A DNA stretch of 64,000 nt from an uncultured Clostridia bacterium. GTDB taxonomy: Bacteria; Bacillota; Clostridia; Lachnospirales; CAG-274. The notes below the pieces were generated by a model, which searched no databases, was not told the origin of the DNA, and was given only the letters and a program-made list of their open reading frames with translations. Below are positions 9,133-17,418 of the stretch, piece by piece. The DNA lies in the NCBI GenBank assembly GCA_944384195.1, contig CALWSK010000003.1, forward strand, positions 1-64,000, written 5' to 3'. Made by a program: the position numbers and the translations under genes. Numbering within the stretch: the stretch's first letter is position 1; each line of letters begins with the position of its first letter.

Positions 9133-9789
9133 TTATAAACATATATCTACAAGCAAACCTTGCTCTATAAGCTTAAAAGACTTATTCGTATTATAATCTC
9201 CGGCATATGTAAAATAATAAGAAAAATCTTTAAAATTCATATGATTTGACATAGGTTGCTTCATAAAGTTGCATAGCTTATCATAAAAATTTTGATAAAA
9301 ATTTTTTGCATCTTCCATATTTATACTTTTAAAATCTTTCTTACTAAAATTAGAAATATCTAAAAATCCATCTTCATCCATACTTATGCCAAGCTTTGCA
9401 AATATTTCTCCATTTTCTTCTATCATATCAGAAGTGTCTTCTAAAAGGTCCTCAAAGCCTTTGCTATTGCCTGTATTTTTCTTTAAAAATTTTGCAAATC
9501 CATTATATGAGCTAACAAACTTTTCAAAGCTCTCTTGCATATCTTCTACAGAAGTTCCATTATACATCTTTTGATATATATTATTAGCAATATTTTTAAG
9601 TGTATTTAAATTTTTTGATATATCTGTTGCATAAGATTTAATATCTTCATTTAAAGACTTATTAAGAAAATAAGTTATATCTTTGTTACTCTTATAAGGA
9701 TTTGGCTTAACAGTGTACTTGCCCTTACGATTTATGCCTTTATCAGACATATAAGGGCTTATATTATAATAATACATTGTAGAAATCAT
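9133..9789 (-). CDS. Hypothetical protein, weakly FliD-C-like
   Basis: 218-residue soluble helical protein, not recognised with certainty. Start moved to the ATG at 9789, because AAGGAGG lies 7 bases upstream; the longer frame starts inside this ribosome site. The order of short patterns (FVSSYNGFAKFL, then LGISMDEDGFLDIS, then GLLVDICL at the very end) resembles the C-terminal half of flagellar cap protein FliD, but no hook or filament gene is nearby and the N-terminal FliD domain is absent. A hairpin (arms 9088-9097 and 9127-9136) overlaps its stop codon. Function unknown. Confidence 0.7.
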   Translation of the reverse strand: MISTMYYYNISPYMSDKGINRKGKYTVKPNPYKSNKDITYFLNKSLNEDIKSYATDISKNLNTLKNIANNIYQKMYNGTSVEDMQESFEKFVSSYNGFAKFLKKNTGNSKGFEDLLEDTSDMIEENGEIFAKLGISMDEDGFLDISNFSKKDFKSINMEDAKNFYQNFYDKLCNFMKQPMSNHMNFKDFSYYFTYAGDYNTNKSFKLIEQGLLVDICL

Positions 9790-9819
9790 AAGGGCTTTCC
9801 TCCTTAACAAAGAGTATTA

Positions 9820-10425
9820 TTATTTTTCATCTTCTTCATCATCATAATCGTCATAATCATACTCTTCGTCTTCATATTCATAATCATATTCTTCATCTTC
9901 TTCAAACATAGCCTCTTGATATATTTCAAAGAAAGCATCTTCTACCTTTTCAAACTCTTCATCTGTTTCTATATTAAGAAGCTCAAAATCTTTTTCATTA
10001 TGTTCTATATATCTATATAATAAAATTTGGTCATCTCCAACTGGTAATAAAGCAATATACTCTTTATCATCTACTTCAAATATTTCTATAACAGAACATT
10101 TTAAAGTTTCATCATTTTCAAGTAATAAAGTTAAATATTGCTCATCATGTTCATCACAACAATCTTCGCCATGTTTATGCTCACCATTTCCGCAACATCC
10201 TTCGCCATGTTTATGTTCGCCTTTTCCTCCACAGCATCCTTCACCGTGTTTATGTTCGCCTTTTCCTCCACAGCATCCTTCACCGTGTTTATGTTCGCCT
10301 TTTCCTCCACAGCATCCTTCGCCGTGTTTATGTTCGCCTTTTCCTCCACAACATCCTTCGCCGTGTTTATGTTCGCCTTTTCCTCCACAACATCCTTCAT
10401 CATGTTTATGTTTATTTTCGCTCAT
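9820..10425 (-). CDS. DUF1292 protein with N-terminal His/Cys metal-binding-like repeats
   Basis: 201-residue protein of three parts. Residues 1-90: seven near-identical units of GEHKHGEGCCGGK type, giving 14 Cys and many His, a likely soft-metal sponge. Residues about 95-170: a DUF1292 (YrzB-like) domain, LLLENDETLKC to EIYQEAMF. Residues about 172-201: a nearly pure Asp/Glu/Tyr tail. Start set at the second ATG (10425), 7 bases after GGAGG; the first ATG would touch the ribosome site. Plain DUF1292 proteins have no such repeats. Metal storage or metal-dependent regulation is inference from composition. Confidence 0.85.
   Translation of the reverse strand: MSENKHKHDEGCCGGKGEHKHGEGCCGGKGEHKHGEGCCGGKGEHKHGEGCCGGKGEHKHGEGCCGGKGEHKHGEGCCGNGEHKHGEDCCDEHDEQYLTLLLENDETLKCSVIEIFEVDDKEYIALLPVGDDQILLYRYIEHNEKDFELLNIETDEEFEKVEDAFFEIYQEAMFEEDEEYDYEYEDEEYDYDDYDDEEDEK
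10156..10413 (-). repeat. 39-bp tandem repeat array inside the DUF1292 gene
   Basis: Seven units at 39-bp spacing (one 36-bp unit) encode the HKHGExCCGGK repeats. Neighbouring copies differ at only a few third positions, so the array is recent or kept uniform and is likely to vary in copy number by slippage. Confidence 0.95.
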
Positions 10426-10510
10426 TTTCATACCTCCAAATATTACATTTCCACTTTTTGATATATATTACATTAATTATAACATATAAAATCAATTTTT
10501 GCTACTTTTT

Positions 10511-11056
10511 TTATTTAAATAAATCATTTTCTATTTGTATTTTTATATCTTCATCTTCTTCAAGTTTTGGCATTTGCTCTAATGAAGTAAAACCAAAATG
10601 TTTTAAAAAATTTTCACTAGTCCCAAAAAGTATAGGTCTACCTATAGCATCTAAACGTCCCTTTTCTTCCACAAGCTCATGCTTTATAAGACTATTTATA
10701 GCGTGTTCACAACTAACTCCTCTTATATATTCTATTTGACTTTTAGTAATTGGTTGCTTATAAGCTATTATGGCTAAAGTTTCTAAAAGAGTTTGAGATA
10801 TAGCCTTTTTTTGAGGCAAAGAATATAATTGTTTTATATCAGAAAAATATTTAGGATTAGTACACATTTGATAACTATTTTCAATTTTTATAATTTTTAT
10901 ACCTCTTTCTTGCTCTTCATACTCTTTTATAAGCTCGTCTATTATAACTTTAGTTTGTTTTTCTGTTTTATTAAGAGCTATTGCTATATTCTTAATTAAA
11001 ACAGGCTCACCCTTTGCAAATAATATAGCCTCTACTATGGCTTTTTCATTTTCCAT
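10511..11056 (-). CDS. scpB: Segregation and condensation protein B
   Basis: 181-residue ScpB, the winged-helix subunit that with ScpA and SMC condenses and segregates the chromosome. Seen: IVEAILFAKGEP at the N-terminus, LAIIAYKQPITKSQIEYIRGV, and the RPILFGTSENFLKHFG signature. Start taken at ATG 11056 with AGGTGG 5 bases upstream; a GTG three codons earlier is possible. Overlaps the scpA end by 11 bases, consistent with coupling. Confidence 0.96.
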   Translation of the reverse strand: MENEKAIVEAILFAKGEPVLIKNIAIALNKTEKQTKVIIDELIKEYEEQERGIKIIKIENSYQMCTNPKYFSDIKQLYSLPQKKAISQTLLETLAIIAYKQPITKSQIEYIRGVSCEHAINSLIKHELVEEKGRLDAIGRPILFGTSENFLKHFGFTSLEQMPKLEEDEDIKIQIENDLFK

Positions 11057-11810
11057 CTTTTCCACCTTGTTTAATAATTATTTCTTCAAAAATATTTCTT
11101 TGAAAAACCATTACCTCATTTGTCTTTATAAGCTCTAATATAGCTAAAAAAGTAACAACTGTTTCTACTTTAGAAGAACTTTCTTTTAGTATTTTATTAA
11201 AACTTATGCTTTTTTCTAATATTAATAAGTCCTTTATATATACTATCTTATCATTTATATTATATAAAGCCTTTGTTACGGACTTAAAACCACTTCTTAT
11301 CTTGTCTGTTTTTAGCTCTTTTCTTTTAAGAACTTCATTAAAAGCTTCATATAGCTTACTTAATGTTATCCCTTCTAATATGTCTTCAGTGTTCAATTTA
11401 GATTTTTCTCTTAAAGTTTCTAAAACATAGCTATCTTCAGGTTTAAAAAATATTTTCTCGCTAAAAGTTTCCATATTATAAAGCTTCTCTGCTATATTCT
11501 TATATTTTTTATATTCTATAAGCTTTTTAACAAGCTCTTCTCTAGGGTCAATCTCTTCGTCTGTTTCTTCATTTTTCTCTCTAGGAAGTAGCATCTTAGA
11601 CTTTAGCTCAAGAAGCATAGAAGCCATATAGATAAACTGACTCATCTCTTCCATATCTGCTATATTTTCATTTTTTATGTAATATATATAATCATCTGTA
11701 AGCTTAGATATAGGAATATCATAAATATCTATCTTATTTTTATCTATAAGCTTTAATAATACATCTAAAGGTCCTTCAAATTCTTCTAATTTTATATTTA
11801 AAAAAGACAT
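11046..11810 (-). CDS. scpA: Segregation and condensation protein A
   Basis: 254-residue kleisin that bridges SMC heads and binds ScpB. Seen: N-terminal EFEGPLDVLLKLIDKNKIDIYDIPI signature (split here: EFEGPLDVLL, DIYDIPI), middle acidic linker REKNEETDEEID, and C-terminal winged helix with TFLAILELIK. AAGGAGTTTATAA precedes the ATG; the stop codon of the upstream membrane gene lies in that ribosome site, so the three genes form one transcript. Confidence 0.96.
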   Translation of the reverse strand: MSFLNIKLEEFEGPLDVLLKLIDKNKIDIYDIPISKLTDDYIYYIKNENIADMEEMSQFIYMASMLLELKSKMLLPREKNEETDEEIDPREELVKKLIEYKKYKNIAEKLYNMETFSEKIFFKPEDSYVLETLREKSKLNTEDILEGITLSKLYEAFNEVLKRKELKTDKIRSGFKSVTKALYNINDKIVYIKDLLILEKSISFNKILKESSSKVETVVTFLAILELIKTNEVMVFQRNIFEEIIIKQGGKDGK

Positions 11811-12434
11811 TTATAAACTCCTTATAGGAAAAATTAGCAAATTTAATATAACTTGTGATATACTATTTAATAATCCTTGTAATAACCCACTTAATAATAA
11901 CATAATTATTATTATTTGTATTACTTTTTCATATCTAGAAAAAGATAGAGCTTTATCCATAGGTAATAATGTTTGAAAAAGCTTCTGTCCATATAAAGGA
12001 TATATAGGTATAAGATTAAATACAAAAAAGTTTATAAATAAAACTGCTAAAGTATTAAAAAATTGTGGAATATATTTAAGCATTGTATTATGTACTAATA
12101 TCTTTGATGTAAAACTATAAAATAAAACACTTACAAATGCTAATATAAGAGCTACAATAAAAGGCACTATACAAACTAAAATATTTGACTTTTTTCTATC
12201 TTTATAGTGCAAAGAAGAGGTTTCTATCGGCGCAACCCATCCATATCCAAAAAATATAAATAAGATAAACCCTATTATCTCAAAATGTGCTTTAGGATTT
12301 AATGTAACCTTACCACTATTTCTTACATAAATATCCCCTAAAGCATAAGAGGTATAAGCTTTGCTAAAGCCCATAACAGTAATAACTACTACTGAAGCTA
12401 AAGCACATATTAAATAATACATTATAGCTTCCAT
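11811..12434 (-). CDS. Site-2-protease-like membrane protein lacking the catalytic motif
   Basis: 207-residue polytopic protein with the frame of a small M50 (site-2 protease) metalloprotease: ALGD after the first helix, VTLNPKAHFEIIGF, FGYGWVAPI, and NLIPIYPLYG. The zinc motif HExxH that should precede ALGD is MGFSK (about 21-25), and the second zinc ligand, the Asp of NxxPxxPLDG, is Tyr. All expected metal ligands and the catalytic Glu are therefore gone, while fold-defining residues are kept. ATG follows GAGGTGAAAAA. Located between mutL and scpA, where active relatives are common in this group. Most likely an inactive pseudo-protease with a binding role. Confidence 0.82.
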   Translation of the reverse strand: MEAIMYYLICALASVVVITVMGFSKAYTSYALGDIYVRNSGKVTLNPKAHFEIIGFILFIFFGYGWVAPIETSSLHYKDRKKSNILVCIVPFIVALILAFVSVLFYSFTSKILVHNTMLKYIPQFFNTLAVLFINFFVFNLIPIYPLYGQKLFQTLLPMDKALSFSRYEKVIQIIIIMLLLSGLLQGLLNSISQVILNLLIFPIRSL

Positions 12435-12452
12435 TTTTTCACCTCGCTAATC

Positions 12453-14360
12453 TTAGGTTCTATTAAACATTTTTTCTATTTCACTTTTGCTAAACTTTAC
12501 TACAGTTGGCCTACCGTGAGGACAACTAAAAGGATTATCAAGTTTTAACATGTCTTCTATAAGAGCCTTAGCCTCTGCAAAATCTAATTTATCATTTCCC
12601 TTTACTGCCTTTTTACAACTCATAGATATGATTTTTTCTATCTTCATATCATATATATTATCTAAATTCTTATCAGATAATATATCTATTATTTCGTTTA
12701 TAAAACTTGGACTTAAAGGAGTTTTAAATATTACTGGTACTCCTCTTATAGCATAGCTATCTTCCCCAAATTCTTCAATATCAAACCCAAAATTAGATAT
12801 TAAAGATATATTCTCCTTTATAATAGCATCTTCTAAAGGTGCAACATTTACAATAATAGGTTTTAAAAGAGTTTGACTTGCTATTTTCTCTTCTTTAAAA
12901 CTTTTTAGCAATTTTTCATATATAACTCTTTCGTGTGCTGAATGTTGGTCTATAAGATATATTTCCTTGTCTTGTTCTACTATCCAATATGTATTAAATA
13001 TCTGCCCTATTATCTTATAATTATTAAAAAAGTTAGTTTTATTAATTTTTTTATCTTGCTTTTCTTCTATTATCTCTTTTTCTTGTTGACCTATAGATAT
13101 ATTTTGCTCTTCTTCACAAACTAAAAGCATATTTTTAATAGGTTTTATTTCTTCAAGGCTAATATCTTCTTTTTCTATTTTAGGAGTTATTTGTTCTAAT
13201 AATATATCTTCTAAAGCTTTTTGTTTATCTATATTAAAAGGAATCGTCTTATTTGCTTTATAAAAATTAGAAGGAGGAATATTGTTTAATTCTTTTTCTT
13301 TAAAAGATATCTTTTCTTTATTTTCAAATAATACTTTTTCTTTTTTAGCTTCTATATTGGGTATAATTACTTCATTTTCTAAAGCTTCTTTTACAGCTCT
13401 ATATACAAAATTATAAATAAAATCTTCGTCAGAAAATCTAACTTCAAGCTTAGTAGGGTGTACATTTACATCTACTGTATTAGGAACTGGTATAAGATTT
13501 AAAATATATATAGGAAATTTACCTACCATAAGTCTACCAGCATAGGCATCTTCTATAGCTTTAGATATTAGCTTATTTTTTACATATCTCCCATTTATAA
13601 ATATATTACCAAAAGAACGATTACTTTTAGATACATTAGGAAGTGCTATATATCCTTTTAATAAAAACTCTTTTTCCTTTTCTTCTATTTCTATAAGATT
13701 TTTTGTTATTTCTTTGCCATATATAGAAAATATAACATCTTTAAGGCTACCATTTCCACTAGTGCTTAAAATAAGGCTATTATTGTTTGTATATTTAAAA
13801 GCTATATCCTTATTAGCTAAAGCAAGTCTTGTTATAATCTCAAATATATATCCAGCTTCTATACTATCTTTTTTTAAAAACTGTCTTCTTGCCGGAGTAT
13901 TATAAAAAACATTTTTTATAACAAATGTTGTTCCTTTAACTCCAGCCACCTCTTCCTCAGAAATAATCTTTCCACCTTCTATACTTATCTTACTTGCTAG
14001 CGTATCATCTTCTGTCATAGTTGTCATCTCTAACATAGATATAGAGCATATACTAGCTAAAGCCTCACCTCTAAATCCAAGAGTTAACATATTTTCTAAA
14101 TCATCTATTTTTTCAAGCTTACTTGTTGCGTGTCTTAAAAAAGCCGTCTTTATATCTTCTTTTCTTATTCCACTTCCATCATCTTGTATTTTTATAAATC
14201 CTATTCCACCATTTTTAATTTCTATACTTATATTTTTAGCTCCCGCATCTATAGAATTTTCTACAAGCTCTTTTACTATAGATGATGGACGCTCTACCAC
14301 TTCACCAGCTGCTATTTTATTTATAAGACTATCTTCTAAAAGCTTTATTCTTCTATCCAA
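12453..14360 (-). CDS. mutL: DNA mismatch repair protein MutL
   Basis: 635-residue MutL, linking MutS recognition to strand removal. Seen: GHKL ATPase domain with ELVENSIDAGA (about 31-41), DDGSGI, TLGFRGEAL and the GTTF box; Gln/Lys/Glu-rich linker at about 330-430; C-terminal endonuclease domain with DQHSAHERVIYE, matching the nicking motif of non-E. coli MutL with Ser for Ala, and SCKKAVK and CPHGRP. Start is TTG, 7 bases after AGAGG. Ends 18 bases before the S2P-like gene. Confidence 0.97.
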   Translation of the reverse strand: MDRRIKLLEDSLINKIAAGEVVERPSSIVKELVENSIDAGAKNISIEIKNGGIGFIKIQDDGSGIRKEDIKTAFLRHATSKLEKIDDLENMLTLGFRGEALASICSISMLEMTTMTEDDTLASKISIEGGKIISEEEVAGVKGTTFVIKNVFYNTPARRQFLKKDSIEAGYIFEIITRLALANKDIAFKYTNNNSLILSTSGNGSLKDVIFSIYGKEITKNLIEIEEKEKEFLLKGYIALPNVSKSNRSFGNIFINGRYVKNKLISKAIEDAYAGRLMVGKFPIYILNLIPVPNTVDVNVHPTKLEVRFSDEDFIYNFVYRAVKEALENEVIIPNIEAKKEKVLFENKEKISFKEKELNNIPPSNFYKANKTIPFNIDKQKALEDILLEQITPKIEKEDISLEEIKPIKNMLLVCEEEQNISIGQQEKEIIEEKQDKKINKTNFFNNYKIIGQIFNTYWIVEQDKEIYLIDQHSAHERVIYEKLLKSFKEEKIASQTLLKPIIVNVAPLEDAIIKENISLISNFGFDIEEFGEDSYAIRGVPVIFKTPLSPSFINEIIDILSDKNLDNIYDMKIEKIISMSCKKAVKGNDKLDFAEAKALIEDMLKLDNPFSCPHGRPTVVKFSKSEIEKMFNRT

Positions 14361-14374
14361 AATATACCTCTTTT

Positions 14375-17005
14375 CTATATTTTATCAAGTTTGTTTTTAA
14401 TACTTAATAGTTTTTGCCAAGCCTCTATAGGAGAAGTATTATTTATATCCATATCTTTTAGCTCTTTTTCTAACTCATCTACAAATAGAATACTTTTTTT
14501 AGTAGTAGAATTATAAGAAAAATCTTCTTCATCATCTTCATTATAAGAAGTATCTCCTACACCAAGTTTTGTTATATCACAATCATTTAAAAGCTCTAAA
14601 ATATCTTGTGCTCTAGATATAACTATACGTGGTATACCTGCTATTTTAGCAACGTGTATACCATAGCTTTGCTTAGCTCCCCCTCTTATAATCTTTCTAA
14701 GGAAGATTATATCATCGCCATTATCTTTAATTTCTACACAATAGTTATTAACTCCCTCTATCTTACCTTCTATTTCTGTTAACTCGTGATAATGCGTTGC
14801 AAATAAAGTTCTAGCTTTAATCTTTTTAGCTATATATTCAAGTACTGCCCAAGCTATACTAAGTCCATCAAATGTACTAGTTCCTCTTCCTATCTCATCT
14901 AAAATAAGAAGGCTATGTTCTGTAGCATTATTTAATATATTAGCCACTTCACTCATCTCTACCATAAATGTACTTTGTCCGGTAGCTAAATCATCACTAG
15001 CCCCAACCCTAGTAAATATTCTATCTACTATAGATATTTCTGCACTATCACAAGGAACAAAACTTCCTATCTGAGCCATAAGCACTATAAGAGCAACTTG
15101 CCTCATATATGTAGATTTTCCCGCCATATTAGGCCCTGTTATTATAGCTAGCCTATTATCTTGTTTATCTACAATGCTATTATTAGGTATAAAGCTATCT
15201 TCTACTAAAAGCTCTACTACTGGGTGTCTTCCCACTTTTATATCAATTTTTCCTGCTTCTTTATCTAAGATATTAGGTTTTATATATCCGTTCTTTTGAG
15301 CTACCACAGAAAAAGAAATAAGACTATCTATAATAGCAATATATGTAGCTGTTTTCTGAATTCTATCTATATTTTCTGCAAGATAATTTCTTACTTTACA
15401 AAACTCATTATATTCTATCTCAACTATTTTCTCATCTGCACCCAAAATAGCCTCTTCTATATCTTTTAGCTCCTGTGTTATATATCTTTCACAATTAGAA
15501 AGAGTTTGTTTTCTTATATAATTATCTGGAACAAGCTCAAGATAAGAATTTGTAACCTCTATATAATATCCAAAAACTTTATTAAATCTAATCTTGATAT
15601 TTTTTATACCTGTTTGCTCACGCTCTTTCTCTTCAAGCTCTAAAAGCCAACTAGTTCCATCATTTTTAGCAAGTCTAAGCTTGTCAAGTTCTTCATTAAA
15701 CCCACTTTTAATCATATCACCTTCTCTTATACTAAAAGGTGGTTCTTCTTTTATGGCATTATCTATAAGATTATATAAATCTTTAAGAGAATCAAAATTA
15801 TTTGCCATATCTAGTAATAGAGGAGCTTTTGCTTTTTCTATAATAGCTTTTATTTCTGGCAAATTTTCAAAACTATTCTTAAGAGCGATTAAATCTCTAG
15901 CATTAGCAGTTTGATAAGAAATTTTACCTATAAGCCTTTCCATATCTTTTATTTTAGATAAAAATTCTATTATATCTTCTCTATCTATAGAATTATTAAA
16001 AAAATGTTCTACAGATAAGAGCCTATCCTCTATTTCTTGTTTATTTATAAGCGGTTGTTCTATCCATTTTCTTATTAACCTAGCCCCCATAGGAGTTTTA
16101 GTCTTATCAAGAACCCAAAGAAGAGAACCTTTTTTTGCCTTATCTCTTATAGTTTCTGTTATCTCAAGATTTCTTCTAGAAGATATATCAAGAAACATAT
16201 ATTTTTCGCTTACATATCTTCTTATATTAGTTATATGTGATAGATTATTTTTTTGAGTATCTAAAAGATATCTCATAAGAGCTCCACTAACGCTTATAAG
16301 CATTTGATTTTCTGCTATACCAAAACCTTCAAGAGAAGCTATATTAAAATGTTTTAATAAAATATCTTTAGAATTTTGTATATCAAAATAAAAATCAAGG
16401 CAAGAATAAACCTTAATATTAAATATCTTTTCTATTTTAGCTCCCATAGAAAAATTAATGTTTGAAATAATTTCTGAAGGCTTATATTTTGCTATCTCAT
16501 CAATAATTTTGTCTTTTTGGCTTATAGGAAAGTCCATACAAAAGAATTCTCCCACAAGCACATCACATATAGCAAGAGATACCCCAGCCTTATTTTCAAA
16601 TATACACATAATATAGTTATTTTTGCTATCATCTAGCATATTAGTGTCTATAACAGTCCCCGCACTAACAACGCGTACAACCTCTCTTTTTACTACTTTT
16701 CCAGTCATATTTTTAGGTTGTTCTGTCTGTTCACATATAGCCACCTTATAGCCCTTTTCCACAAGCCTAGCTATATATACATCTGCCGAGTGAAAAGGCA
16801 CACCACACATATCCACTCTTACCTGCTTACCATTATCTTTACCACAACTTTTTTTAGTAAGAGCAATATCTAATTCCTCAACGGCAGTAAGAGCATCTTC
16901 AAAAAATAATTCGTAAAAATCCCCAAGTCTAAAGAATAAAAGGCAGTCTTTATACTGCCCTTTTATCTCTAAATATTGGTTCATCATAGGAGTATATTCT
17001 ACCAT
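14375..17005 (-). CDS. mutS: DNA mismatch repair protein MutS
   Basis: 876-residue MutS that binds mispairs. Seen: mismatch-recognition FFRLGDFYELF (Phe and Glu of FxE family motif), Walker A GPNMAGKST, TGQSTFMVEM, DEIGRGTSTFDG Walker B and ATHYHELTE. Start moved to ATG 17005 with AGAGGG 6 bases upstream; the open frame can be extended to a TTG at 17029 but that lies before the ribosome site. mutS-mutL are adjacent (14 bases), as usual in Firmicutes. Confidence 0.97.
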   Translation of the reverse strand: MVEYTPMMNQYLEIKGQYKDCLLFFRLGDFYELFFEDALTAVEELDIALTKKSCGKDNGKQVRVDMCGVPFHSADVYIARLVEKGYKVAICEQTEQPKNMTGKVVKREVVRVVSAGTVIDTNMLDDSKNNYIMCIFENKAGVSLAICDVLVGEFFCMDFPISQKDKIIDEIAKYKPSEIISNINFSMGAKIEKIFNIKVYSCLDFYFDIQNSKDILLKHFNIASLEGFGIAENQMLISVSGALMRYLLDTQKNNLSHITNIRRYVSEKYMFLDISSRRNLEITETIRDKAKKGSLLWVLDKTKTPMGARLIRKWIEQPLINKQEIEDRLLSVEHFFNNSIDREDIIEFLSKIKDMERLIGKISYQTANARDLIALKNSFENLPEIKAIIEKAKAPLLLDMANNFDSLKDLYNLIDNAIKEEPPFSIREGDMIKSGFNEELDKLRLAKNDGTSWLLELEEKEREQTGIKNIKIRFNKVFGYYIEVTNSYLELVPDNYIRKQTLSNCERYITQELKDIEEAILGADEKIVEIEYNEFCKVRNYLAENIDRIQKTATYIAIIDSLISFSVVAQKNGYIKPNILDKEAGKIDIKVGRHPVVELLVEDSFIPNNSIVDKQDNRLAIITGPNMAGKSTYMRQVALIVLMAQIGSFVPCDSAEISIVDRIFTRVGASDDLATGQSTFMVEMSEVANILNNATEHSLLILDEIGRGTSTFDGLSIAWAVLEYIAKKIKARTLFATHYHELTEIEGKIEGVNNYCVEIKDNGDDIIFLRKIIRGGAKQSYGIHVAKIAGIPRIVISRAQDILELLNDCDITKLGVGDTSYNEDDEEDFSYNSTTKKSILFVDELEKELKDMDINNTSPIEAWQKLLSIKNKLDKI

Positions 17006-17019
17006 TTTAAACCCTCTTT

Positions 17020-17400
17020 TTAATGACAACCGCTACAACTGCTACATCCACCAGAACATCCGCCTTCTTCAGAAGCTCCTGTTATAGTAGCATTAAATAC
17101 TTCCATTACACGAGAAACCATTTCATAAAATGCTGATTCTTTATTAAAAAATTCTATAATAGCTTCGTTTTGTTTCATTTTCTCAGCAAGCTCATTAAGC
17201 TCATTAGCTAATGTTTCGTCTTGTTCGCCTTGGCTAAGTTTTACTTGAAATTGTTGTGTTTTCATAGTATATTCTTGTAGCATAGCAACACTTTGGTCAT
17301 CACCCTCTAAGATATATCTAGCTTCCTCAAAAGCTTTTCCCTCTTTAGTTTCTAATAATTCATTTGCAAAAATTCTTGCTTTTTCAAATAATTCGTTCAT
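17020..17400 (-). CDS. YlbF/YmcA family protein with Cys-rich tail
   Basis: 126-residue helical YlbF-family protein. In Bacillus, YlbF, YmcA and YaaT form an Fe-S complex that affects RNase Y and development. Here the C-terminus carries a compact Cys tail, GGCSGGCSSCSGCH, with five Cys in the last 13 residues, which could hold iron-sulfur or another metal. ATG follows AAGGGAGATTATT. Sits between miaB (an Fe-S enzyme) and mutS in one leftward transcript. Family assignment is firm; the tail's role is inference. Confidence 0.9.
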   Translation of the reverse strand: MNELFEKARIFANELLETKEGKAFEEARYILEGDDQSVAMLQEYTMKTQQFQVKLSQGEQDETLANELNELAEKMKQNEAIIEFFNKESAFYEMVSRVMEVFNATITGASEEGGCSGGCSSCSGCH

Positions 17401-17418
17401 AATAATCTCCCTTCTAGG

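Noticed and set aside
10138..10461. Open frames on both strands across the His/Cys repeat (for example 107 codons on the plus strand)
   Set aside because: They arise from the 39-bp repeat having no stop in several frames. Only the frame with a ribosome site and a DUF1292 domain is credible.
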